Shown: positions 56,774-64,000 of the stretch, one piece after another
Numbering within the stretch: position 1 is the first letter of the stretch
Layout of the letters: each line of letters begins with the position of its first letter
Assembly (NCBI GenBank): GCA_023402015.1
Contig: JAEXCU010000009.1
Location: 1 to 64,000 of the forward strand
Origin: Pseudomonadota bacterium
Lineage (GTDB): Bacteria > Pseudomonadota > Alphaproteobacteria > Rs-D84
Direction of reading: 5' to 3'
DNA length: 64,000 nt
Made by a program: the position numbers and the translations under genes
Notes under the pieces: generated by a model
Databases searched by the model: none
What the model saw: only the letters and a program-made list of their open reading frames with translations
Told to the model about the DNA's origin: nothing

Positions 56774-56795
56774 AAATGGGGCAGACGCCCCATTT
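56774..56795. terminator. Bidirectional terminator
   Basis: AAATGGGGCAGACGCCCCATTT between convergent ATL and peroxiredoxin genes. Confidence 0.7.
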
Positions 56796-56796
56796 A

Positions 56797-57567
56797 TTAT
56801 TGTTTTCTTTTGCGACCCGCGCCGGATGATGCATTATGCAATTGGTTGAATATTTCATCCGAACTCAGTGCCTTGAATGTCAAAAACCATGCCTTGACAT
56901 CCAAAGATTTATCTTTGTTGTTTATTCGCTGGTCCATTTCCACCGTTGTCGCCGGCGCGCCGACCACGACATCGTTGCCCGGTTGCCAATTCACAGGCGT
57001 GGATACATGGAATGCATCGGTTGTTTGCAATGCAATCAAGATGCGTTTTATTTCGGCCAAATTACGTCCTGTGGATAACGGATAATATAAAATCGTGCGA
57101 ATTATTCCCCGTGGGTCAATTATAAATACTGCACGGACTGTTTTGGTATCTGCGGCGCCCGGTTGAATCATTCCATATTTGTTGGCAATTTCCATTGACA
57201 TGTCATCAATAATTGGGAATGTGATTTTTAAATCTTTCCAACCGTGAAAATCTATATCGCGAATTGCATTAATCCACGCCAAATGTCCCGTCAGCGTTCC
57301 AATTGACAGACCAATTAATTCAGTGTTCAATTCTTGGAATTCTGGCAGCATGGCCTGAAATCCCATAAATTCAGTTGTGCAAACGGGCGTAAAGTCCGCC
57401 GGATGCGAAAATAAAATCACCCATTTCCCGGCGTAATCATCGGGGAAATTTACGTGGCCGTTTGTGGTTTCGGCGGTAAATTGCGGGGCGGGGTCGCCAA
57501 TTAATGGCATTGTTGAATTTATATCTGCCAAATCATCACAAACATTTGTATCAAATAAATCGTGCAT
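56797..57567 (-). CDS. Peroxiredoxin (Prx6/1-Cys type)
   Basis: 256 residues, longer than the usual 210-220, with about 18 extra N-terminal residues and a basic tail (SSGAGRKRKQ). Peroxidatic motif HPADFTPVCTTEF, Arg in RAVFIIDPRGIIR, and the C-terminal domain STPVNWQPGNDVVV typical of the Prx6 group. No clear resolving cysteine. Cytoplasmic peroxide reduction. Starts after AAGGAGAAAAAA. Confidence 0.92.
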   Translation of the reverse strand: MHDLFDTNVCDDLADINSTMPLIGDPAPQFTAETTNGHVNFPDDYAGKWVILFSHPADFTPVCTTEFMGFQAMLPEFQELNTELIGLSIGTLTGHLAWINAIRDIDFHGWKDLKITFPIIDDMSMEIANKYGMIQPGAADTKTVRAVFIIDPRGIIRTILYYPLSTGRNLAEIKRILIALQTTDAFHVSTPVNWQPGNDVVVGAPATTVEMDQRINNKDKSLDVKAWFLTFKALSSDEIFNQLHNASSGAGRKRKQ

Positions 57568-57714
57568 TTTTTTCTCCTTGGTATATTTATAATCAGATTA
57601 ACATCCGCCTGGCGAAACATGCACAAGAACCTATTCATACGTATAAAAAACTTTACTCTTGATAAATTGTGCTAAGATATAAATAATAAAGGTTAAGCAA
57701 AAGGAAGTAAAAAC

Positions 57715-57993
57715 ATGAAACGTTCAGATATCGTCAGATCTATTCAGGTTCAGTTTAAACATATGCGTTCGTCGGATGCGGCGTCGATATTGGATACCGT
57801 GGCCCAGCATATGATGGATTCAATCGCAAACGGCGACAGAATAGAAATCCGCGGTTTTGGAACTTTTCAGCCACGCGCCCGGGCAACAAAAATCGGATAT
57901 AATCCATGCACCGGCCAACCTATGCATCTGCCGGCCAGCACGACTATTTTATTCAAGCCCAGTCGTGAATTAACAAAAAAAATGAACGGATAA
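57715..57993 (+). CDS. IHF/HU family DNA-binding protein
   Basis: 92 residues. IHF-beta-like: MKRSDIVRSIQVQFKH, RIEIRGFGTFQPRARATKIG, GYNPCTGQPMHLPAS (where HU has GRNPQTG). More divergent than the HU at 6645; it may form an IHF-like heterodimer. Promoter-like TTGATA near 57658. Four bases before the accD-accA fusion. Confidence 0.88.
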   Translation: MKRSDIVRSIQVQFKHMRSSDAASILDTVAQHMMDSIANGDRIEIRGFGTFQPRARATKIGYNPCTGQPMHLPASTTILFKPSRELTKKMNG

Positions 57994-57996
57994 GAA

Positions 57997-59742
57997 ATGT
58001 TATTTGGTAAAAAATCTGGAATTAAAAACCGCGACCGCGCGCGATATGATCGCGTTCGTCGTTTAATGTGGATTAAATGCGAATCCTGTGGACGTTTGGT
58101 TTATTACAAAGATTATAAAACGAACCATTATATATGCCCACGCTGTGGTCGTGCATTTATCATGACCCCGAAACAGCGTTTTGATTTGCTGTTTGATAAT
58201 ACAGAATGGATAAAATTGCCATTGCCAACTGTGTCCGATGACCCGTTGCAGTTTACAGACCGCAGTGCGTATGTTGACAGATTGGCCGAGGCACGCAATG
58301 ACACTGGATATCACGATGCAATTGTCAGTGCCGACGGAACAATTGGCGGAATTCCAACAACCGTTTGCGTATTAAACGGCGATTTTATGATGGGGTCCAT
58401 GGGACGCGCCGCGGGCGATGGAATAATCGCCAGTATGGAACACGCAATTGAAACGCGTCGCCCGTTTGTCATGGTTGTGGCCAGTGGCGGCGCCCGTATG
58501 CAGGAAAACATTTTGTCATTGATGCAAATGGCGCGTACAACGGTTGCGGTAAATAAGCTGCACGCAAATGGAATTCCGTATATTGTATTGCTGACCGATC
58601 CAACATATGGCGGCGTAACGGCGTCGTTTGCGATGCTGGGTGATATTCATATTGCCGAGGCCGGCGCCCGTATCGGCTTTGCCGGACGACGCGTAATTGA
58701 ACAGAATATTCGTGAAAAATTACCTGCGAATTTCCAAACGGCGGATTATTTGTACGAACACGGAATGGTTGATATGGTTGTGCCGCGTCCGGAATTGCAT
58801 GATAAATTGGCAAAAATCCTGGCGGTTTTAACCAAACAAACCAAAGAACCAAAACCAATTAATGTCGCAACACCGGCGCATGATGAATCTAAAAAAACGC
58901 GCGGAATGGGCGAAACAGATGCGTACGACAAAGTATTGCTGGCGCGTAATGAAAACCGTCCGCATTTCTTGGATTACATAAACGGTATTGTTGACGATTG
59001 GACATACCTGGCCGGCGATCGGACATTTGCCGAAGACCCCGCCATGGGCAGTGGTATTGGTTTCTGGCGCGGCATTCCGGCCGTAATTATCGGCCAAGAA
59101 CAGGGCCGCACAATCGAGACCCGTCAAAAGCACCGCTTTGGAATGGTAAACCCCGACGGTTATCGCAAGGCGCAACGTATGATGCGTTTGGCGGAAAAAT
59201 TTGAACTGCCATTGATTTCATTGTTTGATACCGCGGGCGCATTTGCCGGCCGCGAAGGTGAAGAACGTGGCCAATCCCAGGCGGTTGCTTCGTCCATTGC
59301 GACCGGATTGGCGATTAAAACGCCATATGTTGCCGTTAATGTGGGCCAGGGTGGTTCCGGCGGCGCAATTGCAATTGGCACCGGTGATCGTGTGTTAATG
59401 CTGGAAAATGCAATTTATTCGGTTATTGCACCTGAATCCTGCGCCAGTATTTTATGGAAAGATAACAAGTTCAAAGCCACAGCGGCCGCGGCATTAAAAT
59501 TGACCGCGCGTGATATGGCGAACCTGAACGTTATTGATAAAATAATTTCTGAACCATCCGACGGCGCGCATACTGATTGGCAAACCACAATGGAATTGCT
59601 GGCCACAGCGGTTGCAGATGAAATCAGTGAATTGCAAAAAATTCCGGCATCAGAATTACCGGCACGACGCGCGGATAAATTCATTGCAATGACACGCGAT
59701 GTTGAAATATATCAACCGGAACATAAAACCGAAGACCATTAA
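57997..59742 (+). CDS. accDA: Acetyl-CoA carboxylase carboxyltransferase, beta-alpha fusion (AccD-AccA)
   Basis: 581 residues. Residues 1-285 are AccD: zinc ribbon CESCGRLVYYKDYKTN with CPRCGR, then VVASGGARMQENILSLMQM and GGVTASFAMLGD. Residues 300-575 are AccA: ARNENRPHFLDYINGIVDDW, FGMVNPDGYRKAQRMMRLAEK, FDTAGAFAGREGEERGQSQA, GQGGSGGAIAIG. The two subunits, usually separate in Proteobacteria, are joined by a short linker (KTRGMGETDAYDK). It makes malonyl-CoA for fatty acid synthesis. No internal stop or restart is seen. Confidence 0.93.
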   Translation: MLFGKKSGIKNRDRARYDRVRRLMWIKCESCGRLVYYKDYKTNHYICPRCGRAFIMTPKQRFDLLFDNTEWIKLPLPTVSDDPLQFTDRSAYVDRLAEARNDTGYHDAIVSADGTIGGIPTTVCVLNGDFMMGSMGRAAGDGIIASMEHAIETRRPFVMVVASGGARMQENILSLMQMARTTVAVNKLHANGIPYIVLLTDPTYGGVTASFAMLGDIHIAEAGARIGFAGRRVIEQNIREKLPANFQTADYLYEHGMVDMVVPRPELHDKLAKILAVLTKQTKEPKPINVATPAHDESKKTRGMGETDAYDKVLLARNENRPHFLDYINGIVDDWTYLAGDRTFAEDPAMGSGIGFWRGIPAVIIGQEQGRTIETRQKHRFGMVNPDGYRKAQRMMRLAEKFELPLISLFDTAGAFAGREGEERGQSQAVASSIATGLAIKTPYVAVNVGQGGSGGAIAIGTGDRVLMLENAIYSVIAPESCASILWKDNKFKATAAAALKLTARDMANLNVIDKIISEPSDGAHTDWQTTMELLATAVADEISELQKIPASELPARRADKFIAMTRDVEIYQPEHKTEDH

Positions 59743-59746
59743 AGCA

Positions 59747-59770
59747 CCCGCCACCCGGCGGGTTATTTAT
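59747..59770 (+). terminator. Terminator of the accDA gene
   Basis: CCCGCCACCCGGCGGG followed by TTATTTATT. Confidence 0.7.
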
Positions 59771-59829
59771 TGAAATTATTAATTTCCTAACTTATACTTT
59801 ATATGAAATAGGACAAGCGGGTTATAATT

Positions 59830-60375
59830 ATGTCAAAGCCTAATTGTATTTTGCCAGTTAAACGCACTGGAAATCAAAAAAATCCAAAACTTATAATTTT
59901 ATTGTCCAATCCTGGGGGTAATCCAGATTGGCCTAAACGTTTACCTGAATATGCCATGGATGCCGATGGTGAATACCACGATGCAGATATGGATTTGTCT
60001 GTTTGTCGTGATTATAATGAATGGTTTGATGACATCATAAATATTGCAGCGCGGTATGGTATAAAACCTTCACAGATTTTACTACTGGAATATTACCCGT
60101 ATCATACAGTGCGTTCTGCAGATTTTATCCAAAATCCCAACAAATGGAATTCGTACGCTCGCGATGCATTGACTGAAAATGTCGCGATTTTACGCACGCA
60201 TATTGTACATGATGTTCCAATTTTTGGATACTATTATGGATGTTGGTTGGGCGTGGTGCCTGAATTAAAAAAATATCCTTTCTTTTATAAAAGTACAGGG
60301 CGTTGGAAAAAGCAAAAGATTTTCCAATTAGACAATTTTTTATACAACTTGCATAAAAATAATAAAAATTTCTGA
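59830..60375 (+). CDS. Protein of unknown function
   Basis: 181 residues. The stretch LIILLSNPGGNPDWP near the start and ILLLEYYPYHT later vaguely recall the uracil-DNA-glycosylase superfamily, but the key motifs are not complete and I do not assign it. No signal peptide. Ordinary composition; AT-richer than its upstream neighbour. Confidence 0.5.
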   Translation: MSKPNCILPVKRTGNQKNPKLIILLSNPGGNPDWPKRLPEYAMDADGEYHDADMDLSVCRDYNEWFDDIINIAARYGIKPSQILLLEYYPYHTVRSADFIQNPNKWNSYARDALTENVAILRTHIVHDVPIFGYYYGCWLGVVPELKKYPFFYKSTGRWKKQKIFQLDNFLYNLHKNNKNF

Positions 60376-60398
60376 ACAGTAAGGAAATACATAAAAAT

Positions 60399-60416
60399 AG
60401 AGCCCCTCAGGGCTCT
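60399..60416 (-). terminator. Terminator of tRNA-Ser (GCT)
   Basis: AGAGCCCTGAGGGGCTCT on the reverse strand then ATTTTTAT. Confidence 0.7.
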
Positions 60417-60422
60417 TAATTC

Positions 60423-60511
60423 TGGCGGAGCGTATAGGACTCGAACCTATGCATGAGTATAACCCCATGACGGATTAGCAATCCGCTCCATTACCACTCT
60501 GGCAACGCTCC
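60423..60511 (-). tRNA. tRNA-Ser (GCT)
   Basis: 89 bases. Acceptor GGAGCGT/ACGCTCC, anticodon loop TTGCTAA (GCT), long variable arm, T-loop TTCGAGT, encoded CCA. Confidence 0.95.
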
Positions 60512-60787
60512 GAATAACGATTTTAAGGGGAATTTTTAGCAAACTTGCTATCGTTCGCCTATGGTTCGCTACGCCTATTACAGGGGTGAGTATATATTAC
60601 CATAAAACAAAAAGCAAGGGTAATATTTTCAATTTGTTAACTTGGAATTTGAAATGTTGCGTATAGTATTTTTATATTCAAAGGGATATACGGATTGTTA
60701 ATATTTGGTCGTGCTTAGTGGTACAAAGGTTCGGGGCATATACGTTCCGCCAGATTTTTTTAGCGACAGTTCTGTTGGCTTTGAATT
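60512..60787. other. Intergenic stretch with no supported gene
   Basis: AT-rich, short imperfect repeats (GTTCGC, CGCCTAT) near 60555-60580 and a CCGCCAGA motif near 60748 resembling the end of the tRNA-Ser genes. No promoter or RNA structure that I can defend. Confidence 0.4.
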
Positions 60788-62551
60788 TCATTCTTTCCAA
60801 AACTTGTACATCGGATATGTTTTAAACCGTTCCTTTTCCGCATCTGACAGCGTTTCAAATTCTTTTCTGGCGCAATTCATATTTTCTGTCAACAAATACC
60901 CCGCAATACGATGTTCTGTAATATCTGTCCGGTGAATAAAATCTTCTAACTGTGAAATTTCGGTCGGTGTGAACTGACGCTGTCTTTTTATCAACTGCAT
61001 TTCATTTAGATATAAAGAATCACGTAATCCGGCAGGTATATCAGGAACTGCCTTCAATTGTTCCAAGGCATTGGTTGCAAGACCTAAAAACATCTGATCG
61101 CCAGTTTTATCAAAGGCTTTGACCAATTTAAACCAGTAATGCACCAGTATCAGCCCCAACGCTTCAATAGCGTCTTTGCCATTTAGGTAAGAAAACACGT
61201 CTTTTTGTATAAATGGCAAATCCAGGTTCAACGCTGTATAAAAATCTGTTTCGTGCAATAGTAAAAAGGATGAATGATCACTGGGCGGGGTATTTGTGGC
61301 AGAATCGCCTTGTCTGGTCAAAACCGCAACAGGATGATTGAATAAATCGCGGATCAGATAAGTCCCATCTTGAAGTTCTGCAGCCCGAAATAGTAATAAT
61401 CCATTTCCGGCTTTGATTCTTAACAATCCGTATGGATTCATATGTTCTATTGCGACAGGTTTGTTCTTTAATACAGATTCAGACACAATTAGCAACTGAC
61501 GTATTAATGTTTCGTTCAACGGGATATCTTTGTCAAACCCCATAAAATCAAACAGAGCCTTGATATTTTGCAGAACCCGCAGGTTGTTTTTAAACATTGG
61601 TATTGCCTGTTTGCGTTTCGCGCGCGATGATGTAGCGGTTCCCAGCTGAAATCCTACATTCTCAATAGAAAAAGTTTTATTCGCGTCCGCGGCAATTATA
61701 AACTCCAAGGTATTTATATGATCTGACAGCGTACCCTGCATGTTCAGGGCAAAGGTTTTTGGCTGATTATTTTGAAATGTCAAAACAATATTTTCTGCCC
61801 CGAAGCTGATTTCCATTGTATTTGTTGTTTTATTTACCTTGAACCCGTTAAAATAAGCATGGCCAGCAACCATCAGTCGCCCAACAGGATTGGCAATTTT
61901 AATTTGTTGTATGCCAACCTTGTCAACACACGCAACATTTCCCAGGGGATGTCTGGCATATTGGTAAACTTCTTTCCCCACCAAGTCCAGTGGGGTATGT
62001 ACACGCGCTTCAAAAAACAATTCGTCATAACCCGCCTTGATTAATTCTTCTGGGGACTTAAAGCCAGTTTGATCCAGGCAACTTTGCAATTTTTGATGTC
62101 GCAGGAAATCAATAAATATATCTTGAACCTCTGTCGGATCGGTCGGGAATTTCTTGAACCCCACCATATGATGTTTTTGTTTACTGTACTGTTTAATAAT
62201 TTTCAATAAATCAACCGGCAATAATACCTTGTAATAAATTACTTCCGTTTTTCCGTCAGTTTTTACCACGAAATAGATGGCGCCCCCATCATTATAGTAA
62301 TTCTGAATATCCGATAAATTTACCGAATATTTCCAATACAGCGTGTTGTTATTGCGTCGGTCTTCTTGGCATTTTACCTGCACAGGAACCCGACCCAGTA
62401 ATTGATGTTTTTCTTTGCCAGGATCTTTGTATACATACACATCGCCGTCCCAACAGGGCAATTTATCATTTTTATTAATATCTGCCATTAACAAATCAGT
62501 CCGTGCCAGTAATTGTTCCACCGCCGATGTACCGATTTGTTCTTTGTTCAT
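60788..62551 (-). CDS. DUF4365-like protein with a nuclease-like N-terminal domain
   Basis: 587 residues. The first 150 residues fit the DUF4365 pattern, a PD-(D/E)XK-like fold: Glu near the N-terminus (SAVEQLLARTD), then CWDGDVYVY and VPVQVKCQ (D-G-D ... Q-V-K core). The rest is helical and unassigned, ending with TPR-like stretches. DUF4365 proteins occur in defence-related neighbourhoods, but nothing else here is a defence gene apart from the KAP protein 42 kb away. Function by inference: nucleic-acid or stress-linked nuclease. Confidence 0.65.
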   Translation of the reverse strand: MNKEQIGTSAVEQLLARTDLLMADINKNDKLPCWDGDVYVYKDPGKEKHQLLGRVPVQVKCQEDRRNNNTLYWKYSVNLSDIQNYYNDGGAIYFVVKTDGKTEVIYYKVLLPVDLLKIIKQYSKQKHHMVGFKKFPTDPTEVQDIFIDFLRHQKLQSCLDQTGFKSPEELIKAGYDELFFEARVHTPLDLVGKEVYQYARHPLGNVACVDKVGIQQIKIANPVGRLMVAGHAYFNGFKVNKTTNTMEISFGAENIVLTFQNNQPKTFALNMQGTLSDHINTLEFIIAADANKTFSIENVGFQLGTATSSRAKRKQAIPMFKNNLRVLQNIKALFDFMGFDKDIPLNETLIRQLLIVSESVLKNKPVAIEHMNPYGLLRIKAGNGLLLFRAAELQDGTYLIRDLFNHPVAVLTRQGDSATNTPPSDHSSFLLLHETDFYTALNLDLPFIQKDVFSYLNGKDAIEALGLILVHYWFKLVKAFDKTGDQMFLGLATNALEQLKAVPDIPAGLRDSLYLNEMQLIKRQRQFTPTEISQLEDFIHRTDITEHRIAGYLLTENMNCARKEFETLSDAEKERFKTYPMYKFWKE

Positions 62552-62622
62552 AATTGGCCCTTTTTTATTAAGTAATATGTAGTTTGGTTTTACGATTTTT
62601 CAAGGGCGGAAAAATATAAATA

Positions 62623-63045
62623 TCATCTGTTATAAAGGTCTTGATTTTGGCGAAGAAACCGTTGAATGCGGGCGGCGTGGCGGGCGTTATAACTGGCCAA
62701 TTTTTGTTTATAAAATGCAATTGCCGCGGCCGGGACTGTAAATGTTTGTATCAATGGTTTATAATCTTGGTCTGAAATTAGAAATCCATGGGTACCCAAT
62801 ACGGGGATTTTATAAAAAACCTGAAATTCCAAATCACCGTCTGCATATTTTTTCCATTCCCCACGGGGCACATATTGTAATGTGGATGATTTTGCGCGAT
62901 GGGCAAATATTTGTGGTTTGCCGTCCCGGGAACGTAATGCCATATTATAAATCCTGTGTATTAACATATTATTACATCCCGGACAAAAGGCAACAGATTT
63001 TACCCCTTGCATTTTATGGGTGAGGGCTGATATAATATTAATCAT
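62623..63045 (-). CDS. Protein of unknown function
   Basis: 140 residues. A CPGCNN motif near residue 21 may bind metal; the rest is basic with Tyr- and Arg-rich C-terminus (ARHAARIQRFLRQNQD). No signal or membrane segment. Divergent from cysS. Not recognised; start uncertain (no good ribosome site). Confidence 0.45.
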   Translation of the reverse strand: MINIISALTHKMQGVKSVAFCPGCNNMLIHRIYNMALRSRDGKPQIFAHRAKSSTLQYVPRGEWKKYADGDLEFQVFYKIPVLGTHGFLISDQDYKPLIQTFTVPAAAIAFYKQKLASYNARHAARIQRFLRQNQDLYNR

Positions 63046-63168
63046 GAATTTTAATGTTTTTAAATTTTGTTGTTGTTGTCGTTAAAATCGCACAATCTGC
63101 GAACTATTTTCGTTTGCAATAAAAATCCCTTTTAATTATTATCGCTATATCAGACCAAGGAAAGTGTT

Positions 63169-64000
63169 ATGACAATCAAATTATTTAATACTATGTCCCG
63201 CAAAATTGAAGAATTCAAACCATTGGTGCCCGGAAAAATTGGGTTTTATTCCTGCGGACCGACCGTTTATCACTATGCGCATATCGGCAACCTGCGCACA
63301 ATGATTCACAATGATATACTAAAACGTATGTTCACAGAAAATGGTTATGACGTTCGCCATGTAATGAACATAACTGACGTTGGTCATTTAACCAGTGATG
63401 AAGACGACAGCGGCGAAGATAAAATGGAAAAGGGGGCCGCCCGCGATCACAAATCTGTGTGGGATATTGCCCGGTTTTATACCGACGAATTTCTGCGCGA
63501 TTATGACGATTTAAATATTATCCGCCCAACGGTGATGCCGCATGCCACAGATTATATAAACGAACAGATTGAACTGGTACAAAAACTGCAAGAATTGGGA
63601 TATACATATGAAATACCGGGCGACGGTATATATTATGATACCAGTAAATTTGCCGCATACGGCCAGTTAACAGGCGGTGCATTGGGTGGCAATCGTGCCG
63701 GCGCACGCGTAGAATTTAATGATGCAAAACGTAATCCTACGGATTTTGCATTATGGAAATTTTCACCAAAAAATGTAAAACGTCAAATGGAATGGGACAG
63801 TCCGTGGGGCGTTGGTTTCCCGGGATGGCACGCAGAATGCAGTGCGATGAGCATGAAATTGTTGGGAAATCATTTTGATATTCATACCGGGGGCGAAGAT
63901 TTATCGCGTATTCATCACACAAATGAAATCGCACAAAGCGAACCGATTACGGGTGAACCATGGGTAAATTATTGGGTTCATTTCAGTTTCTTGGTTGATA
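63169..64000 (+). CDS. cysS: Cysteinyl-tRNA synthetase, N-terminal part (runs off the right edge)
   Basis: 277 residues visible. AAGGAAAG precedes ATG 63169. Class I catalytic domain: zinc cysteine and motif [15 protein letters not shown] (with HIGN as the HIGH motif), [34 protein letters not shown] and HTGGEDL with HHTNE (zinc ligands). The KMSKS motif lies outside the window. Confidence 0.95.
   Translation, partial: MTIKLFNTMSRKIEEFKPLVPGKIGFYSCGPTVYHYAHIGNLRTMIHNDILKRMFTENGYDVRHVMNITDVGHLTSDEDDSGEDKMEKGAARDHKSVWDIARFYTDEFLRDYDDLNIIRPTVMPHATDYINEQIELVQKLQELGYTYEIPGDGIYYDTSKFAAYGQLTGGALGGNRAGARVEFNDAKRNPTDFALWKFSPKNVKRQMEWDSPWGVGFPGWHAECSAMSMKLLGNHFDIHTGGEDLSRIHHTNEIAQSEPITGEPWVNYWVHFSFLVD

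Overview
The window looks like a chromosomal segment of an uncultured alphaproteobacterium with a compact, moderately AT-rich genome. The strongest taxonomic clue is a circularly permuted two-piece tmRNA gene (45800-46105), an arrangement typical of Alphaproteobacteria. RNase J, a permuted ssrA, an MlaEFD-PqiC lipid transport operon and a Tat-type amidase fit that group. The habitat (perhaps gut or host associated) is inference only.

Layout. 1-2.8 kb: start of RNase J and two small secreted Cys-rich proteins. 2.9-7 kb: a short alaS, a glycosyltransferase-like gene, a membrane protein and an HU gene behind a structured leader. 7-9.4 kb: a Cys-rich secreted protein, an HTH protein and three copies of a structured RNA. 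9.8-15 kb: dacA-holB-tatD-smpB, mtaB, rpoZ, tRNA-Ser. 15.1-19.2 kb: a probable acquired island beside tRNA-Ser with a NUDIX hydrolase and a KAP-type NTPase. 19.5-23.8 kb: a tight surface-sugar operon. 23.8-27.4 kb: a tail-fibre-like protein and the mla/pqiC operon. 27.5-32.4 kb: housekeeping and lipoprotein genes. 32.5-39.7 kb: Cys-rich secreted proteins including one of about 2070 residues. 40-48.4 kb: Pif1-like helicase, lon-like/tsaB/rimI operon, tmRNA, obgE, rubrerythrin. 48.7-64 kb: another Cys-rich protein, prfB with its programmed frameshift, amidase, three tRNAs, an accD-accA fusion, a DUF4365-type protein and the start of cysS.

The main discovery candidate is a family of six structured RNAs (called A to F here) of about 150-240 nt. 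Each begins just after its own promoter, has an interleaved set of helices a-b-c-b'-a'-c' (a pseudoknot) that changes sequence but keeps pairing between copies, and ends in a terminator hairpin whose first two bases overlap helix c'. Four copies lie directly upstream of small secreted Cys-rich proteins that share a C-terminal module, and two lie in tandem upstream of a small HTH protein. This looks like an undescribed attenuator or riboswitch class, or free-standing sRNA family, controlling a surface-protein family. Function and ligand are unknown.

Other departures from the norm: a Lon-like protein without its protease domain, an AlaRS without its C-terminal domain, an AccD-AccA fusion, a glycosyltransferase-methyltransferase fusion, and two secreted proteins with no ordinary start codon but a shared upstream sequence. 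All calls are from reading the sequence; no database search was run.
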